Positions 43,701-55,960 are shown, counted from the first letter of the stretch. The stretch is DNA of 64,000 nt from Agapetus fuscipes (GCA_951799405.1 OX637334.1:10788001-10852000), one strand, 5' to 3'. Numbers and translations: made by a program. Notes: a model not told the origin generated them from the sequence alone.

Positions 43701-46700
43701 AAAAAATAGAAAGAAGACGTATGAGTCGTATAGGACAAATGCGTCAATTTAGGATTTTCTTTAAAAATGATTTAAATAAATAAGATACTCAGAGAATGAT
43801 ATTTTCAGTGTTTTCATACTCTATGGTTTTCATAAATTAACTTATCTCATTTTCTTTATTACTCGCATGTGAGGAGGTTAAACTAAACATGTTTATCAGA
43901 TTGTTGTACATAAATCAAGAGTGACTTTTCATCCAGCTCCCACGACGCCCTCTTCGCCATACATTTTGAGACAAACTGTCGTTTATCGTGTAAAATCCAT
44001 CGCGCACTCTGCTATATGAAAAGCAATGATGTAACCGATTTATTTTACAGGTATAGGCTTGGGAGTTCGTCACACGCAGGCTGCGTTGCTGTTTCTGTGT
44101 TTGGCTGCGGCGTATGGAATGCGGGTCATCATGGGAGTTGCGATTGTCGCCATGACTGACGGGGACACACCACAAGACAGAAACATCACAGTAAGCAAAA
44201 ATAAACCATATTACTCGTATGCAGGGAACAGAAATATGTAAATCGCCCACCCCGTATTTATTTTACTTTTTGTGAAACAAAGCTAATCTGACTGACTAAC
44301 GCGTACATAGGGCATAGGCAAATAAATATATTGTAGAATATATTTTTTTTTAAATTGTAAATCTGAATATGAAGCTTAAATGTTTTTAACCATATTATAC
44401 CTATTACCATATATTGTCCTTTATGTTCCGTGATCTGTGGGTGTGACACACAAAAACGGCGCTCTCTTATCATATGTAATTTAAAATAAATAAGCCTGAT
44501 ATATATTGTCTACCTATTAGGCGCATGTGCCTGTATGGGATGCACGATCCTGCTTACTAACCATGGCGTATGCAATAAATTTGTCGGTAGCAAAAAATAA
44601 TCTTCATGCATAATTGTCAATGTTTCCATGGACCAGCGTAAATTTTAGCACAGTTTTATTTTTGTTCGGTTGGCGAACGTTACACCTCTTTTTGACTAGG
44701 ATCCTTTTTTCCTTTTTTTGATGCCTCCATGCCGAGGCCGTTAAAAGACATATGTTCCCTTGGACACGGAGGTTCTTGCGTGGTAATACTGCTTGAACCG
44801 CCCTTAATTCAGGCATCGTCATCGATCAATAGAAAATAAATAAATGGAGTGTGGAAATTTTCTCCTATAATAATGAACTTGCCAGGTTCGCAAGTAGGTG
44901 CAAGATAGCCGCGTCATAATGTGTCAAAAAAGAGACACAAAATAAAAACATTTTTTGTGACAACTCTCGTAAAAGTACCTTTACCTCGCCTTATGCTACG
45001 AATTCACGCTACGGTCTACCGGAGAGGTCTCCTTGCGCAGGCGACCGGACCGGAGCTAGATCGCACCGTGCGGTGAACATGTGCGTGTGTTCACGTAGGT
45101 ACTCCAGTCGCCTGTGCAGGCAAACATCTTCGGTAGCTTGTAGCGTGTAAGGCCAGCAGGTGCCATTTTTGTGGTACATCAAACGGCTCTGATCTATTTC
45201 GTTTATTTTGATCGATGGTCTAGTTTCACATTTCTCGAGTGCTTTTGCAGGTTTTTGATTGGAATAAGCAGACCCAGGACTTCATCCTGTCATCGTTCTT
45301 CTGCGGCTACATGGTGATGCAGATTCCTGGGGGATATCTGGCGCACAAGTATGGAGCCAAGCCGCTGGTGGCCACAGCAATGCTGGCCAATGGAGTCACA
45401 GCTGTCCTCATGCCGATCGCTGCTCAAATGGTAACAATATTGTTACGTTATTACGTTATTCGGGTTCTCAAGTTTTCAAATGTGTTTTCTTATGTGTTAA
45501 AATTGAACACAGAACAGGCCAAGTTTATATTAATTTTGTTTTACAAAATCTTGTCGGGCCGCATCGCATGAGTTGACGGGCCGCATGTTTAACATTTGAC
45601 ATAGGTAGGTACCCCGTAGCAGTGGTAGCTGAAATTGATGTCAATTTTTTACCAGTTTTTTTTTTTTAAATAGATTTATGAAGAGGAACGCAATTCACCA
45701 ACCTATTCTGCCTGGCCAGAAACAGGTATTAATATCATCAATTAATAATTCATTATTGTTTATTTTTAATGAATTATTTATTAATAATTACCCAATAACA
45801 TCTGTTGAACCAGAGTCAAATGACCCAGGCGGGGATCGAACCAACGTTATTCTATTCCGAATACGCTAGAAAGATCAGCCCGCTTGGCCCCCTCGGCCAT
45901 AACATCGACCAAAGTATAATCTAAATGTCATTACAGTCGGGCTGGATTGCAGTCTGCATCTGCCGTGTTATCCAGGGTTTGGCGCAAGGAGCTCTCCTAC
46001 CCACACTTCACACCCTCATGGGGAAGTGGGCGCCTGCTTCAGAAAGAGCCAGACTGACAACCCTGGTTTATGGAGGTTGGTGTCCATTTTAAAATTATTT
46101 TGCCTGTCAAACAAACCAGAAGTTTTTTGGGGTAAATCCGTAAATGGGGCGATGGAGCTTTGCCTATCTAAAAACTTATGTAGCGCCCCTTATCCCACTA
46201 TCTTATAAATTGGGGCATATAGTTCAATTCAAAAACTCATCCAATTACGGAACTACCCCAATGTACTTTAAACAAATCCCTTTTTGTTTTCTGCCTTCAT
46301 CATTTGTTGGTGCTTTGAACCTGGATTTCTCCACTTTTAGGTTCTCAGCTAGGCTCGGTGGTCTCATTTCCTTTAGCCGGCTGGGCAGCTTCCTCCTCCT
46401 ACGGATGGCCCTCTATCTTCTGGGCATCTGGATCTCTGTGCCTTGCTGGGGGAGCTGCTTACATCACCTTGGGGGCGGAGAGTCCGCAGGAACACAAAAC
46501 TATCACACAGAAAGAGAGGAACTACATACAAAAGTCGCTGGGGCAGAAAGATGGTTACAGCAAGGTTAGTTCTACAAATCAAACCACATCACCGTCTTGG
46601 TACAGATCGTAAAGTTCAAAAGAATAAATATTGCTTGATTTTCTGGTTCCGGGTTTTGACCGTGGTCCATGTTTTTGCTTGTCTTCTTCTTTTTTCTTTT

Positions 46701-49700
46701 TATTCTTTCTTGATAATAAAAAGAAAAAAGAAGAAGACAAGCAAAAACATGGACCACGGTCAAAACCCGGAACCAGAAAATCAAGCATCTAGATCCGGCC
46801 GTGAAAGCCTAAAAACATTTAGAAATAATATTATTTTTTATTTTTATTTGCCTGAAGCCGATGCGTGTGCCTTGTTGTATGAGTTACGGTCTTATGTGGA
46901 TACTGTTTATTTTTACAGTTTTGTCTAACTCCAACCACTTGGCCATAGGTACAATTTTGTTAATTTTTCAGGCTCTGCGTGTCCCTTGGAGGCAGATCCT
47001 CACGTGTCCTGCAGTATGGGCCCTCTCCATTGCGCACATCGGCAGTGCCTGGGTGCAACTGACCCTGATGACAGAGATCCCTTCTTACCTAAACAAAGTG
47101 CTCAATATTAACATCAAAGCTGTAAGCATTTCAATTCTTGTTACATTTTATATTGCTTTTAATTTATTGGGTCATTTGACGATTCAAGTTGGGAGATGAC
47201 CCAAGAAATTAAAAGCTGAATAGAGCAAACATATGAAGCTTGCATTAAGATGAAAATGTTGCCTGACAAAAAAGTGATATTGGAGTTACGACTGCGAATG
47301 GTGAGATGCTACATCTTTCCACTCTATTGCATGGGAAGGTGCACACCACCTAACCCAATGCCTTGAGAATGAAAACGCTGCATTGGAATGTTGGATTCTA
47401 AAAAGCTCCTGGATTGAGTTTTCCTTGTAATTCCTTGACTAATAGGTTGGTATGAGGCTGACCACCCATACTGTACAAAATGGTTCACTTTGCCAATGTC
47501 ACCCCTGTGTCAGGGAAGGTCGGCAAAAGTTGTAGGGCGTATGTTCATTTGAGGTTTGGATTTTATTTGTAGGTAAGTCCACATTCAGCATTTGTAAGCG
47601 CGAACTACACGTGTTTGTTTGTGGGAATGCATTTGAGAGCTTTAAATGTTAATATTATATCCTTGCGACTAAGATTATAGATTGAGTCAAAAATGCCGTA
47701 GTTCTTTCCAAGGGCCATTCATTCACTCATTCGTTGCCACTACAATAAGCACGTATTTGTTTAAGAATGGTGTGCTGTCAGCTCTTCCTTTCCTCGGCAT
47801 GTGGATTTGCAGCTTTATCTTCAGCTACCTGGCTGACCTAGCTCTCAACAAGAAGATGTGCTCGTTCACTACAGCCAGGAAAATTGGAAACACCGTCGGT
47901 AAATATATCCTTTACTGATTACTTTTGATACAGCGTGACTAGCGAATTTTTTGGGCATAAAGCTGCGGTGAAAATCTAAGCTCTCCCTCCACTTCACTAC
48001 CCTTGACATGGCTTCGTGGAGGACTTTCAGGTCATGAATGTCTCTCATGTCCCTCCCCAAAACACAAGCTATGCTTACTTTGGGGAGTATTTATTGTAAT
48101 TAGATTTTTAAAATTTATTTTTATTGTAATACTTTGTACATATTGATAAAAACAATAAAGACCTTATGAATTATGAATATGAGGATGTCTTTAGGCGGGG
48201 CACTCCTCTATTAATATGTAGAGCCGATGACAATTGTGTTATAAGTTAGCACCCTGTGCCTCTGAAACAAACTTCTTTTTTATAGCAAGTAAATGAATTT
48301 ATTACATAATATTTGGTTGTTTTCCAGCTCTATGGGGAGTGAGCTTTGGACTCATTGTCCTGTCTTTTGTACCTGCCGACAACGTCCACCTAGCCATCGC
48401 AATACTTGTTGTATCAGCCAGTCTAAAGGCGGGCATTTACGTTGGATTTCACGTATGTACATAACTACTCATAAGACTGAACTTATGTGGTCGGCCACAT
48501 CCAGGCGCATTTACGTTGGATTTCACGTATGTACCTATATAACTACTCATAAGACTGAACTTGTGTGGTCGGCCACATCCAGGCGCGATCATCTCCTGGA
48601 TAATGGGGCACCTCTCTCCATTGGGGGAAGTTTGATCCAGCCTTCTAACTCTGTGAGACTTTTGGGAGTTATGCTGGATCGGAATCTCACAATGGAGGAG
48701 CAGGTTGACAAAACAATAGCCGCTTCATTTTTTGGCCTACGCCAAATAAGGGCTATCAGGAGGTGTCTACCGCCGGGTGTGGTAATAATATACTCATAGC
48801 ATCATAGTCTTAAACAGCAATAATCTTAGTTTGTATTGTTATGTAAACAAGCTGAATGTTTCTTATTTGAAGATATATTAATTATGGTTTAAGATTTAGA
48901 TTTTAGATTTTGATTGATTGTGTTTTAGGTTAACCACATAGATCTGTCCCCTAACTTTGCCGGGACCATGATGGGAATCAGCAACTGCCTAGCAAACATG
49001 TGTGGAACTATGGCGCCTATAACTGCAGGACTGATTCTGAAAGATGACGTAAGTACCCACCAAGTACTGTCATTGTTATTATGTAAAGGTAGTGCCTTGT
49101 TGTGCTAGCCAATTTCTCTGCTGGTCGCCATCCTCTCGTAAAGGCAGTGCCTTGTTGTAGTAGCCATGTCGCTGCCTTAGTTCTTGTTTACCGTATACGC
49201 CATTGAGAAAATTGTACATGAGCAATGTTTGCATGTGTACTGGACCATTGTGTCTTATAAAAACAAGAAATTTATTTAAAATATATTTTAAAAAACTCTC
49301 ACATTATCGAGTTTTACGGTTTTTCTTATCTCAGATTGTGTAGAATTTGATTCATAAGACAACTGCACGAAAATGTCATATTTGACAAGATTGGCGTTTA
49401 CGGTAAACAAGAACTGGGGGAGCGATTTGTCAAAATAACCTAACCTAACCTCGCACTAGTCGTACTTAGCAAAAAATGGAAAGAAACCGTTGTAATTAAT
49501 TCGCAGTGTTATGGTATACTTATCTATGGTTATAACTGAAACACATATTTCAAATTTGTTGTATTGGTGAGACTGAAAAGAATGGCTTGTGCTCCCAACG
49601 TGTTCTTCATTCTAAAAATTGCAGGTGCTTCCATTATGAAGGAAGTGTTCTCCCCTGAAAAAATAATTGTAATATGTTGTACCTACCTACAGTGTTACTA

Positions 49701-51962
49701 GAGTGAAGAAAATTAACTTATCATAAAATACTAATCCCTTACAATAGCTGTTTTATCAAATGTTATACCTCCTATTTATTTTTTTGATTGGAAAATTCAA
49801 AACTTAATCCCTTTTTCCCATTTCAGAGGGATCCAAAGCAATGGATGACAGTTTTCTTCATTTCGGCTGGGCTGTGTTTCGTTGCAAATCTCTTCTATAT
49901 TATATTCGGATCTGCAGAGATCCAGCCATGGAATGACGCTGTCCTGAACGAGGTTGATCGCTCGGATTGTGAAATACAGGATGCAAAAGATCTGGGTAAT
50001 AGAGTTACAAATTCTACTAAGAATTTGAATAAAGTATAACTTTTCTTGACTAGTGTAAAGTTAAAATATAAATAACATATTTGCAACATTTTCTGTATCT
50101 ATCTAATGACGCCATTTCTGCTATCCATAACACTTTTAGGTTATGCCTATGCCCAATATACTATCGGCATCTTAGTTGCAAAGATTATTATTAATCTCTA
50201 CAAGCAGACACGTGTAATTTTGAACTTACACATACTGCATAATGCATAAATGCACTTGCAAAATAAAAAGCTAAGTCTAAAAACCAACGTCGGTGTTATG
50301 TCCGAGTGAACCAAGTGGGCTGATCTTTTTAGCGTGTTTGGAATAGAATAACGTTGATTCAATCCCCACCTGGGTCATTTGATCATAATTTTGACCCTGG
50401 TTCAACAGATGTCGTTGGGTAATTATTAATTAGATAATAATTCATTAAAATAAACAATAATGATTATTAAAAGATGACATTAATACCTGTTTCTGGCCAG
50501 GCAGAAAAGGTTGGTGAATTGCATTCCTCTTCACAAATTTATTGAAAAAAATGGATATAAACCATGCAACTATCGCCGACCTTCCGGGGTGACATTTGTA
50601 AAGTGAACCATTTTATACAGTATGGTTGGTCAGCCTCATACCAGCCTCCAAGTAAAGGAACTCATTCGCCAAACTAAGTTTGAACCACCCTGACCTCAAA
50701 GTTTGTTCCCCCAAATCGTGCTTACGTCAAGGCTTTACATATAGGGCCAATTTTATATATATCGAGCCCTATGCGGCAAAGCGACTCTAACATTAAAATC
50801 TAGAACATTCTTATGAAGTTATAGTCAGGCCTGGATTAACAAGGGCTCCCAAAGATTTATTTTACTATGCGAATACACTCAGCACATGAAATAACATGAA
50901 GAAAAGTGTGGCTCACAAGAACGGGTTTCTTGGGAAAACGCAAACAAATGTTTGGTAATGGGTTTCTGAGGATCGTACAAATGCGACGTTTTCCCTCCGT
51001 AATAAAGTTCATTCGAGGCTATTGCATGTTTTATGACGATTGACATACGCTGCTGATCAATGGATGGATTTTATAAACTTTGAATAAAATGCCTTTTAAT
51101 AATATACAATATATGTACCATCACGTACACTGAAACTTATAGAAAGAATAATTGAAAATATAGTCACATCTGATTTTTGTTTTGACAAAAACGCTTCAGA
51201 TCTGTATAATTAAATAATTATTAAAGACGTTGTCTACGACGCCAACGAAACGTCGAGAATAATGTAAGTTCTACCGCAACAGTAGATCATATATCAGAAA
51301 AGAGTAATACATATATTTTAAGTTAATTCTAATTTATCAATAAAAACATCTACGCAGTGTTTAAACTAGGGGTACGGGTTCAATTGGTTCACAAAAAGTT
51401 TTAAAAAATGAGAGGGGGGGGCATATTTCCGCGTCACCATGGTCTTAATGCGTGTCTGTTTATAGTGACTTGAGAGCCTCTACTAAGCCGGGCCATACAG
51501 TTTAAGGTCAACACTAGGTCATTTATTACATCTTATATGACGCCTATGTAATTTCAATATTTTTGAATAATAAAGCAATAAATTGAATGTAATAATTGTT
51601 CCAAGAAGAATGCGTCTAGAAAATGTATCACGTACAGATAGTTAATCGTAGGTGCAAATATAAATTTACATTTAAATGGGCTCGGCACAAATCCCATAGA
51701 CAACAAAATTTATTTATTTATTTACATATTTTACGGCATAAACTTTTTCCACAGATGGTACAAATGGTTAAATAAAACTAAAACACTTTAAACAACCGGG
51801 TTGCTTATCGTCACATAGAAGTGTGATGTTTGCCTGTCGAGAAAAATAAATATTTCTTAATTGCAAGAACCATATTAATTTATTTTGTTCGTTTCTGTTT
51901 CAGAGAAAAAATACCAAAAAAAATCAGAACAAGAAAATGTTTACACGAAGGAGAAAACCTAG
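40748..51962 (+). CDS. SLC17-type MFS anion/phosphate cotransporter, gene 3 (11 exons, 502 aa)
   Basis: Exons: 40748-40817, 44051-44190, 45251-45430, 45937-46075, 46341-46564, 46972-47121, 47766-47898, 48328-48452, 48929-49048, 49827-49995, 51904-51962 (TAG). The ATG has a good context (A at -3, G at +4). Exons 3, 4, 6, 7, 8 and 9 have exactly the same lengths (180, 139, 150, 133, 125, 120) as in gene 2. Motifs: GLGVRHTQ, helix 1 with the family Arg (YGMRVIMGVAIVAMT), AHKYGAKP, CRVIQGLAQGALLPTLHTLMGKWAPASERARL, and VNHIDLSPNFAG. It is a polytopic secondary transporter of the sialin/phosphate-cotransporter family, closer to the family consensus than gene 2. If the last intron is retained, exon 10 instead runs to a TAA at 50037-50039 (497 aa). 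The spliced end is favoured because genes 1 and 2 also have a short phase-1 tail exon, the acceptor TTTCTGTTTCAG is strong, and AATAAA follows at 52014-52019. Confidence 0.87.
42345..43580. mobile_element. Non-autonomous DNA element with perfect 31-bp terminal inverted repeats
   Basis: The termini begin CGAGGGTATACAACC; the first 31 bases (42345-42375) are perfectly repeated in inverse at 43550-43580. Both flanks carry ACAT (42341-42344 and 43581-43584), a 4-bp target duplication. No transposase is seen inside. It contains an inner inverted motif (TGCCACTGC near 42499 and CAGTGGCAT near 42607) and a family C repeat (about 42750-42978). It lies in intron 1 of gene 3. Superfamily not identified. 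Confidence 0.75.
42750..42978 (-). repeat. Family C repeat inside the 31-bp-TIR element
   Basis: CTAATCTAACCTAAGTTG start, the standard core, ending CACCTATTAACCAAGTAAC. Confidence 0.6.
45666..45905 (-). repeat. tRNA-derived SINE, family D
   Basis: + strand contains GGGGATCGAACCAACG, the complement of a box B, after the body GGCCAGAAACAGGTATTAAT and AACATCTGTTGAACC. Other copies: 50316-50548 (+), 56655-56885 (-), and fragments near 6350-6470 and 13905-14000. Confidence 0.6.
46632..46787. repeat. Perfect hairpin with 73-nt arms in intron 5 of gene 3
   Basis: Left arm 46632-46704 and right arm 46715-46787 are exact reverse complements, with a 10-base loop CTTTCTTGAT. It lies wholly within the intron 46565-46971. 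A transcript would fold into a long uninterrupted duplex. No tRNA, SINE or known family is recognised in it. Confidence 0.9.
47431..47684 (+). repeat. Family C repeat in intron 6 of gene 3
   Basis: TTCCTTGACTAATAGGTTGG to GCGACTAAGATTATAGATT; ends about 80 bases before exon 7. Confidence 0.7.
48433..48586 (+). repeat. 74-bp tandem duplication across the exon 8 donor of gene 3
   Basis: Copy 1 (48433-48506) starts in the last 20 coding bases of exon 8 and runs into the LINE fragment. Copy 2 (48507-48586) repeats this with a CTAT insertion and one or two substitutions. The donor GTATGT is therefore present twice (48453 and about 48527). Confidence 0.85.
48464..48798 (+). pseudogene. LINE RT fragment in intron 8 of gene 3
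   Basis: The + frame reads THKTELMWSATSRR (twice, through a local duplication), then NSVRLLGVMLDRNLTMEEQV and FFGLRQIRAIRRCLPP. This matches the KTExMWF...VxxLGVxLDxxLTM...FxxLRQIRxIRRxLP block of CR1/Jockey-like reverse transcriptases. It begins only 12 bases after the exon 8 donor. Confidence 0.65.
50157..50672 (-). repeat. Family C repeat interrupted by a family D SINE
   Basis: C sequence (50157-50290) stops in AAAAGCTAAGTCTAAAAACC. A + strand family D SINE (about 50316-50548, box B GTTGATTCAATCCCC) follows, and C resumes with ACCATGCAACTATCGCC. Intron 10 of gene 3. Confidence 0.65.
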
Positions 51963-52013
51963 CTTATTAAATTCTCAAAATTTAAATAAGTAAAATGATG
52001 GTTATAAGTCGGA

Positions 52014-52019
52014 AATAAA
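52014..52019 (+). terminator. Poly(A) signal of gene 3 (spliced form)
   Basis: AATAAA 52 bases after the TAG of the proposed last exon (51904-51962). No AATAAA occurs close after the alternative stop at 50039, which favours the spliced end. Confidence 0.5.
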
Positions 52020-52087
52020 TAAATAATGAGAAAACAAAAAACCTCAATCAATTGTTTAAAAATGCAGAATTTACTTTATTTAATTCG

Positions 52088-52222
52088 AAGCGTTCAATGC
52101 AGGAGGGCTAGGGTTCGATCCCAATCTAAGGTGCCAGAGATGATTTCGCGTTTCGGCGTTTATTTCAAGCTCAAATTAAAGTTCCCACAAAGTTTATTCA
52201 ACTTTCGCAAGAAATGAGAAAC
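52088..52222 (+). repeat. Family B SINE, 5' part
   Basis: GGGCTAGGGTTCGATCCC through ACAAAGTTTATTCAACTTTCG; the 3' half is lacking. Confidence 0.5.
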
Positions 52223-52619
52223 TGCAATGGATGGACGGTGTCAACACAGATGCAACCAAGGCAGACATACATATGTAGCTGGAGAGCAAAGGTGATAATC
52301 CTGGATTCAGCCAAGACCCACCCAAGGCTGTCGAGCTCAAGATAATGATGATCTTGTTGAAGAAAATAAATAAAGATCAGATGATTAAGGGATATATTGG
52401 TTTTACCCAATGCGGTTTTCATATTTAATACATGCAAAGAATTCATATTATATTCCCTGAACCGGAAACCAAGACGATAATAATTTAAAAATCGTAAACA
52501 AGGAAAACATGTGAGGTGATCTGAAGAGAGCAAGTTGGATTGTTATATTACTCCCATCTGGGATTTCCCAACAGCTCTCACATGCATCACTTGATGCATC
52601 GGGGATTCCCCAGAGTCTT

Positions 52620-53075
52620 CCCTTATTGAGATATATTTACGTTTCAAAGTCAGATTAAATGCATGCCCACTAACAGACACGCTTAAGTTCGTGCTTACAA
52701 ATGCTGCATGCCCACTAACAGACACGCTTAAGTTCGCGCTTACAAATGCTGCATGCCCACTAACAGACACGCTTAAGTTCGCGCTTACAAATGCTGCATG
52801 CCCACTAACAGACACGCTTAAGTTCGCGCTTACAAATGCTGCATGCCCACTAACAGACACGCTTAAGTTCGCGCTTACAAATGCTGCATGCCCACTAACA
52901 GACACGCTTAAGTTCGCGCTTACAAATGCTGCATGCCCACTAACAGACACGCTTAAGTTCGCGCTTACAAATGCTACATGCCTACTTACAAATTAAAATC
53001 CAAATCTCAAATGAACGTACACCCAGCAACTGTTGCTGACCTTCCCTAATTCAGAAAGCAGGGTGACGTGACTTT
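52620..53075 (-). repeat. Family C repeat carrying a 7 x 45-bp minisatellite
   Basis: A family C copy in which the segment from GCATGCCCAC to AAATGCTGC has expanded. Units start at 52663, 52708, 52753, 52798, 52843, 52888 and 52933, exactly 45 bases apart, ending about 52977; the inner units look identical. Because 45 is a multiple of three, both strands stay open over it; these frames are not genes. Confidence 0.9.
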
Positions 53076-53559
53076 GAATATTCCATTCGTTCGATATTTC
53101 AGAAATATGATCCACCCATACTTTTTTCGGTTTTCCATTTGTGCCTACTTGCAGATTTGGTACAAAAAAGAACAGGAAAATTGAGACGCTAAAATATTAC
53201 CTGCTTTGTTATAAGGAATAAGACCGTGGAAGATTAAAAAATATTACAGGAAATGGCTCAAGTTTGGAAGTACATAGTATCTGAGGCTTGAATGAACTTT
53301 GCTGGTATTAAGACACTGGTAAGATCAAAACATACAAATAAGGCTGAAATATATGACAGCAATTGGTTTCCAAACCAAGTCCTCCCACATGGAAAGCGTT
53401 CACTGAACCATTGAGCTATTGACCGGAATATCACTTTACCACGTGATTTAAGTGCCAAAACAAATTTGAGGAAAACTTTAACAAAAAAATCCTGAAAAAA
53501 AGTTGTAACCAAATTTGGATATACTCTTATTCACTCTTTCTACATAGTCCTTCAAAATA

Positions 53560-53880
53560 CACCCAGTTCAAGATCTGCTGCTTGACCTTCAAGGCCGATA
53601 TGGGACATCCTCAGAATACTTGAAGGAGCTGACATCTCTTGCGACCACAATCACACGAGAAAAAACTTCGAAATCAGCGAAACCAAGACTCCTCCTGAAT
53701 AACGCCGTAAGGAAGCCGCAAACTGCTTTTGGTGATCGAGCCTTCAAGGTGGCTGCTCCAGCTATGTGAAACACCCTCCCATAACGACTAGGGGAACGGC
53801 AGACGTGTTTTTGCAAAGTGCTAAAAACCCACCTCTTCGCCCAATTCAACACCTAAAGAGATCTATAGACTCAGCCGCGT
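53560..53880 (+). pseudogene. CR1/L2-like LINE RT C-terminal fragment
   Basis: The + frame reads LLDLQGRYGTSSEYLKELTS, later GDRAFKVAAPAM, a stop, NTLP and then KTHLFAQ. This matches the conserved ending of CR1/L2-type reverse transcriptases (GDRAFxVAAPxLWNxLP...LKTHLF). It is 5'-truncated with a nonsense mutation. The protein-like frames on the opposite strand are shadows. Confidence 0.6.
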
Positions 53881-54162
53881 GTCTTGAAAGGGGCAATTTA
53901 TTCAAAAAAGTATAACACGGGAACAAGTCAAAACTCATGGCTCAAAGTCTTGTCCTAAAGGCGTGCAAGATAGATAGAACACGTAATATCTACGAAGGTC
54001 TCCTGCATTCCATCATTGAGGGGATGATCGAGAGGACGACCACGCCGAGAGCTCTTGTAAGATGTATTGGTAGATATGGGTTGTTCTTCCTACGAAGAAT
54101 TCAAAATAATTGCCTTGAATAGGGAGGTATAGAGAAGAATAAAATAATAATGATAATACTAA

Positions 54163-54438
54163 ACCGGTCCGTAGTCCAGTGGTAACACTTCGGACTCGTA
54201 AATGGAAGGTTGTGGGTTCGAATCCCGGCGGAGCAAAAATATACCATTTACATTTTCAAATTTGCTCTTTGCTGGATTGAAAAATTCATAAACCTTGACC
54301 GGTCATCAAAAGGTCCATCCAGCCTTACAGCAATTGGGTCTTTCTTGAGAGTTGGCGCTTTCTACAGCGACGACCAAGCTCGCAGAGGGCTCTTGAGGTG
54401 TGATAGACACAAAAGCAGCGCTCACCAAATAACTATTT
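54163..54438 (+). repeat. tRNA-derived SINE, family A
   Basis: Box A region GTAGTCCAGTGG and box B GGGTTCGAATCCCGGCGG, then the same body and the tail CACAAAAGCAGCGCTCACC. Confidence 0.75.
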
Positions 54439-55177
54439 GTTGATTATAATCAGCCTGATATATATTTTTTAAAGACAATATTGATAATGCCGTTTTGTGA
54501 TAAATCACTTCAAGACCACTATTTAACTGTAACATCTCCGAAACAAACATGTCTTCAATCCCGACCTACACGCACTTGCGAGTGCACACGCACATGAGAG
54601 TTCATTAGGTCTATAAGCTCATGGGGTAGGGCATTCCACGGCCAAGCAAAAGGCACGATTCAAGTACTTTGCTTTATTACATGGTTGTGGAACAATCAAT
54701 TTATTGGAAGATGGATGAATATTGCTGCCAGCCTATATTAAGATTGAAATAGAATAATGAAATGATGCCCGAGTTGGCGCAGCAGCTGTAAGGTGTAAGA
54801 AGAAGAAGAAATCGGTAAGTCTATTCATTTTATAGGGGAAAATAAATATCCCAAGAAGTCTTGCTCGCAGGGTGATCTTGAGGTGTGACTCGCACCAAAA
54901 CAGTGCTTACCGAAGAAAATATCATGTTTATATTTATTTATCTCAAGTAAGTAGGTAGCATTTGAGCTAAATTTGTTTGGCTCAGCGTATAAACATAATT
55001 AATTAAACAGGTATATCGCTAAATTAAAGGAACTAGATGTTCTCCGATCGTGTTTAATTTTATAGGAAACTGTTATTCAATAAATACAGGTATGTGAGTA
55101 CACGCGGCCCTTTTTTAACACACATAAATATAATTTACTTCCGGCTGAGGTCACTCCCCTCATTACTAATAATCATG

Positions 55178-55760
55178 ACGATAGCACAGTTGGTAGAATG
55201 CTTGCATTCCATCCCAAGGGCTAGGGTTCGATCACCAGCAAGGCTGTCAGAAATGATTCCTCGGTTCGGTGTTTATTTCAAGCCCAAAATAAAATACTGA
55301 CACGGCTTACTTAGCCTTCACGACAAATGAGAACTAACCTGCACAAGAGCTGGAAAACCCCCTCTTTAATTGAAGTGGTTTATTGATTACTTGACTTATA
55401 GGTTGGTATGACGCTGACCACCCATACTGTAAAAATGGTTCACTTTGCCAATGTCACCCCTGTTTCAGGGAAGGTCGGCAAGAGTTGCAGGTCTTATGTT
55501 CATTTGAGATTGGGTTTTATATTGTAGGGTCAAATGCGGCATGCTTAAGCGTGAACTTAAACGTGCTTGTGGGAATACGTTTAATATAAATCTTAAATGT
55601 AATATATCTTTGCAACTTAGATTATTATTAGATTATTATTTTGTCATAATTGCAGCCCCTTGCATGTAAAAATAAAAAGGTTCCAATCGCCACATGAGAC
55701 CCTTTTGGAGACAACGTGGCAAGATGATGGACTTGATGTATAAATTAGTTGCTTGACCCT
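55178..55760 (+). repeat. Family B SINE interrupted by a family C repeat
   Basis: The B head and body (55178-55380, GTTGGTAGAATGCTTGC) stop at GAAGTGG. A family C unit (about 55385-55640) intervenes, and the B tail resumes (CCCTTGCATGTAAAAATAAA, then GCCACATGAGACCC). Confidence 0.65.
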
Positions 55761-55960
55761 CTCTGATGAGCTCCTCTTGGACCTCGGCAATCTTTGACTA
55801 ATCGTCCATTATATAATTTACTTGTAAAGGTCTTATAATTAAAACACCTGTGATCTCCTTTACCTGCAAGGCCCATCGAGTTCAATGAAAAGCTGAGGAT
55901 GGTTTATTTACTTAATAAACATATATTATAAACATAAACAGGGATTCCTGTACTTTTGGT

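Noticed and set aside
46443..46928. 161-codon + strand frame
   Set aside because: Runs from exon 5 in a wrong frame through the intronic hairpin; shadow.
48293..48799. 168-codon + strand gene
   Set aside because: It fuses, out of frame, host exon 8, a local duplication and a LINE RT scrap; not one protein.
52663..52977. CRISPR-like regular repeat
   Set aside because: Units are directly head-to-tail without spacers, in a eukaryotic genome, and derive from an interspersed repeat.
52543..52996. Repetitive proteins on both strands (135 and 101 codons)
   Set aside because: They are produced by the 45-bp minisatellite, whose unit length is a multiple of three; no start context, splice or homology.
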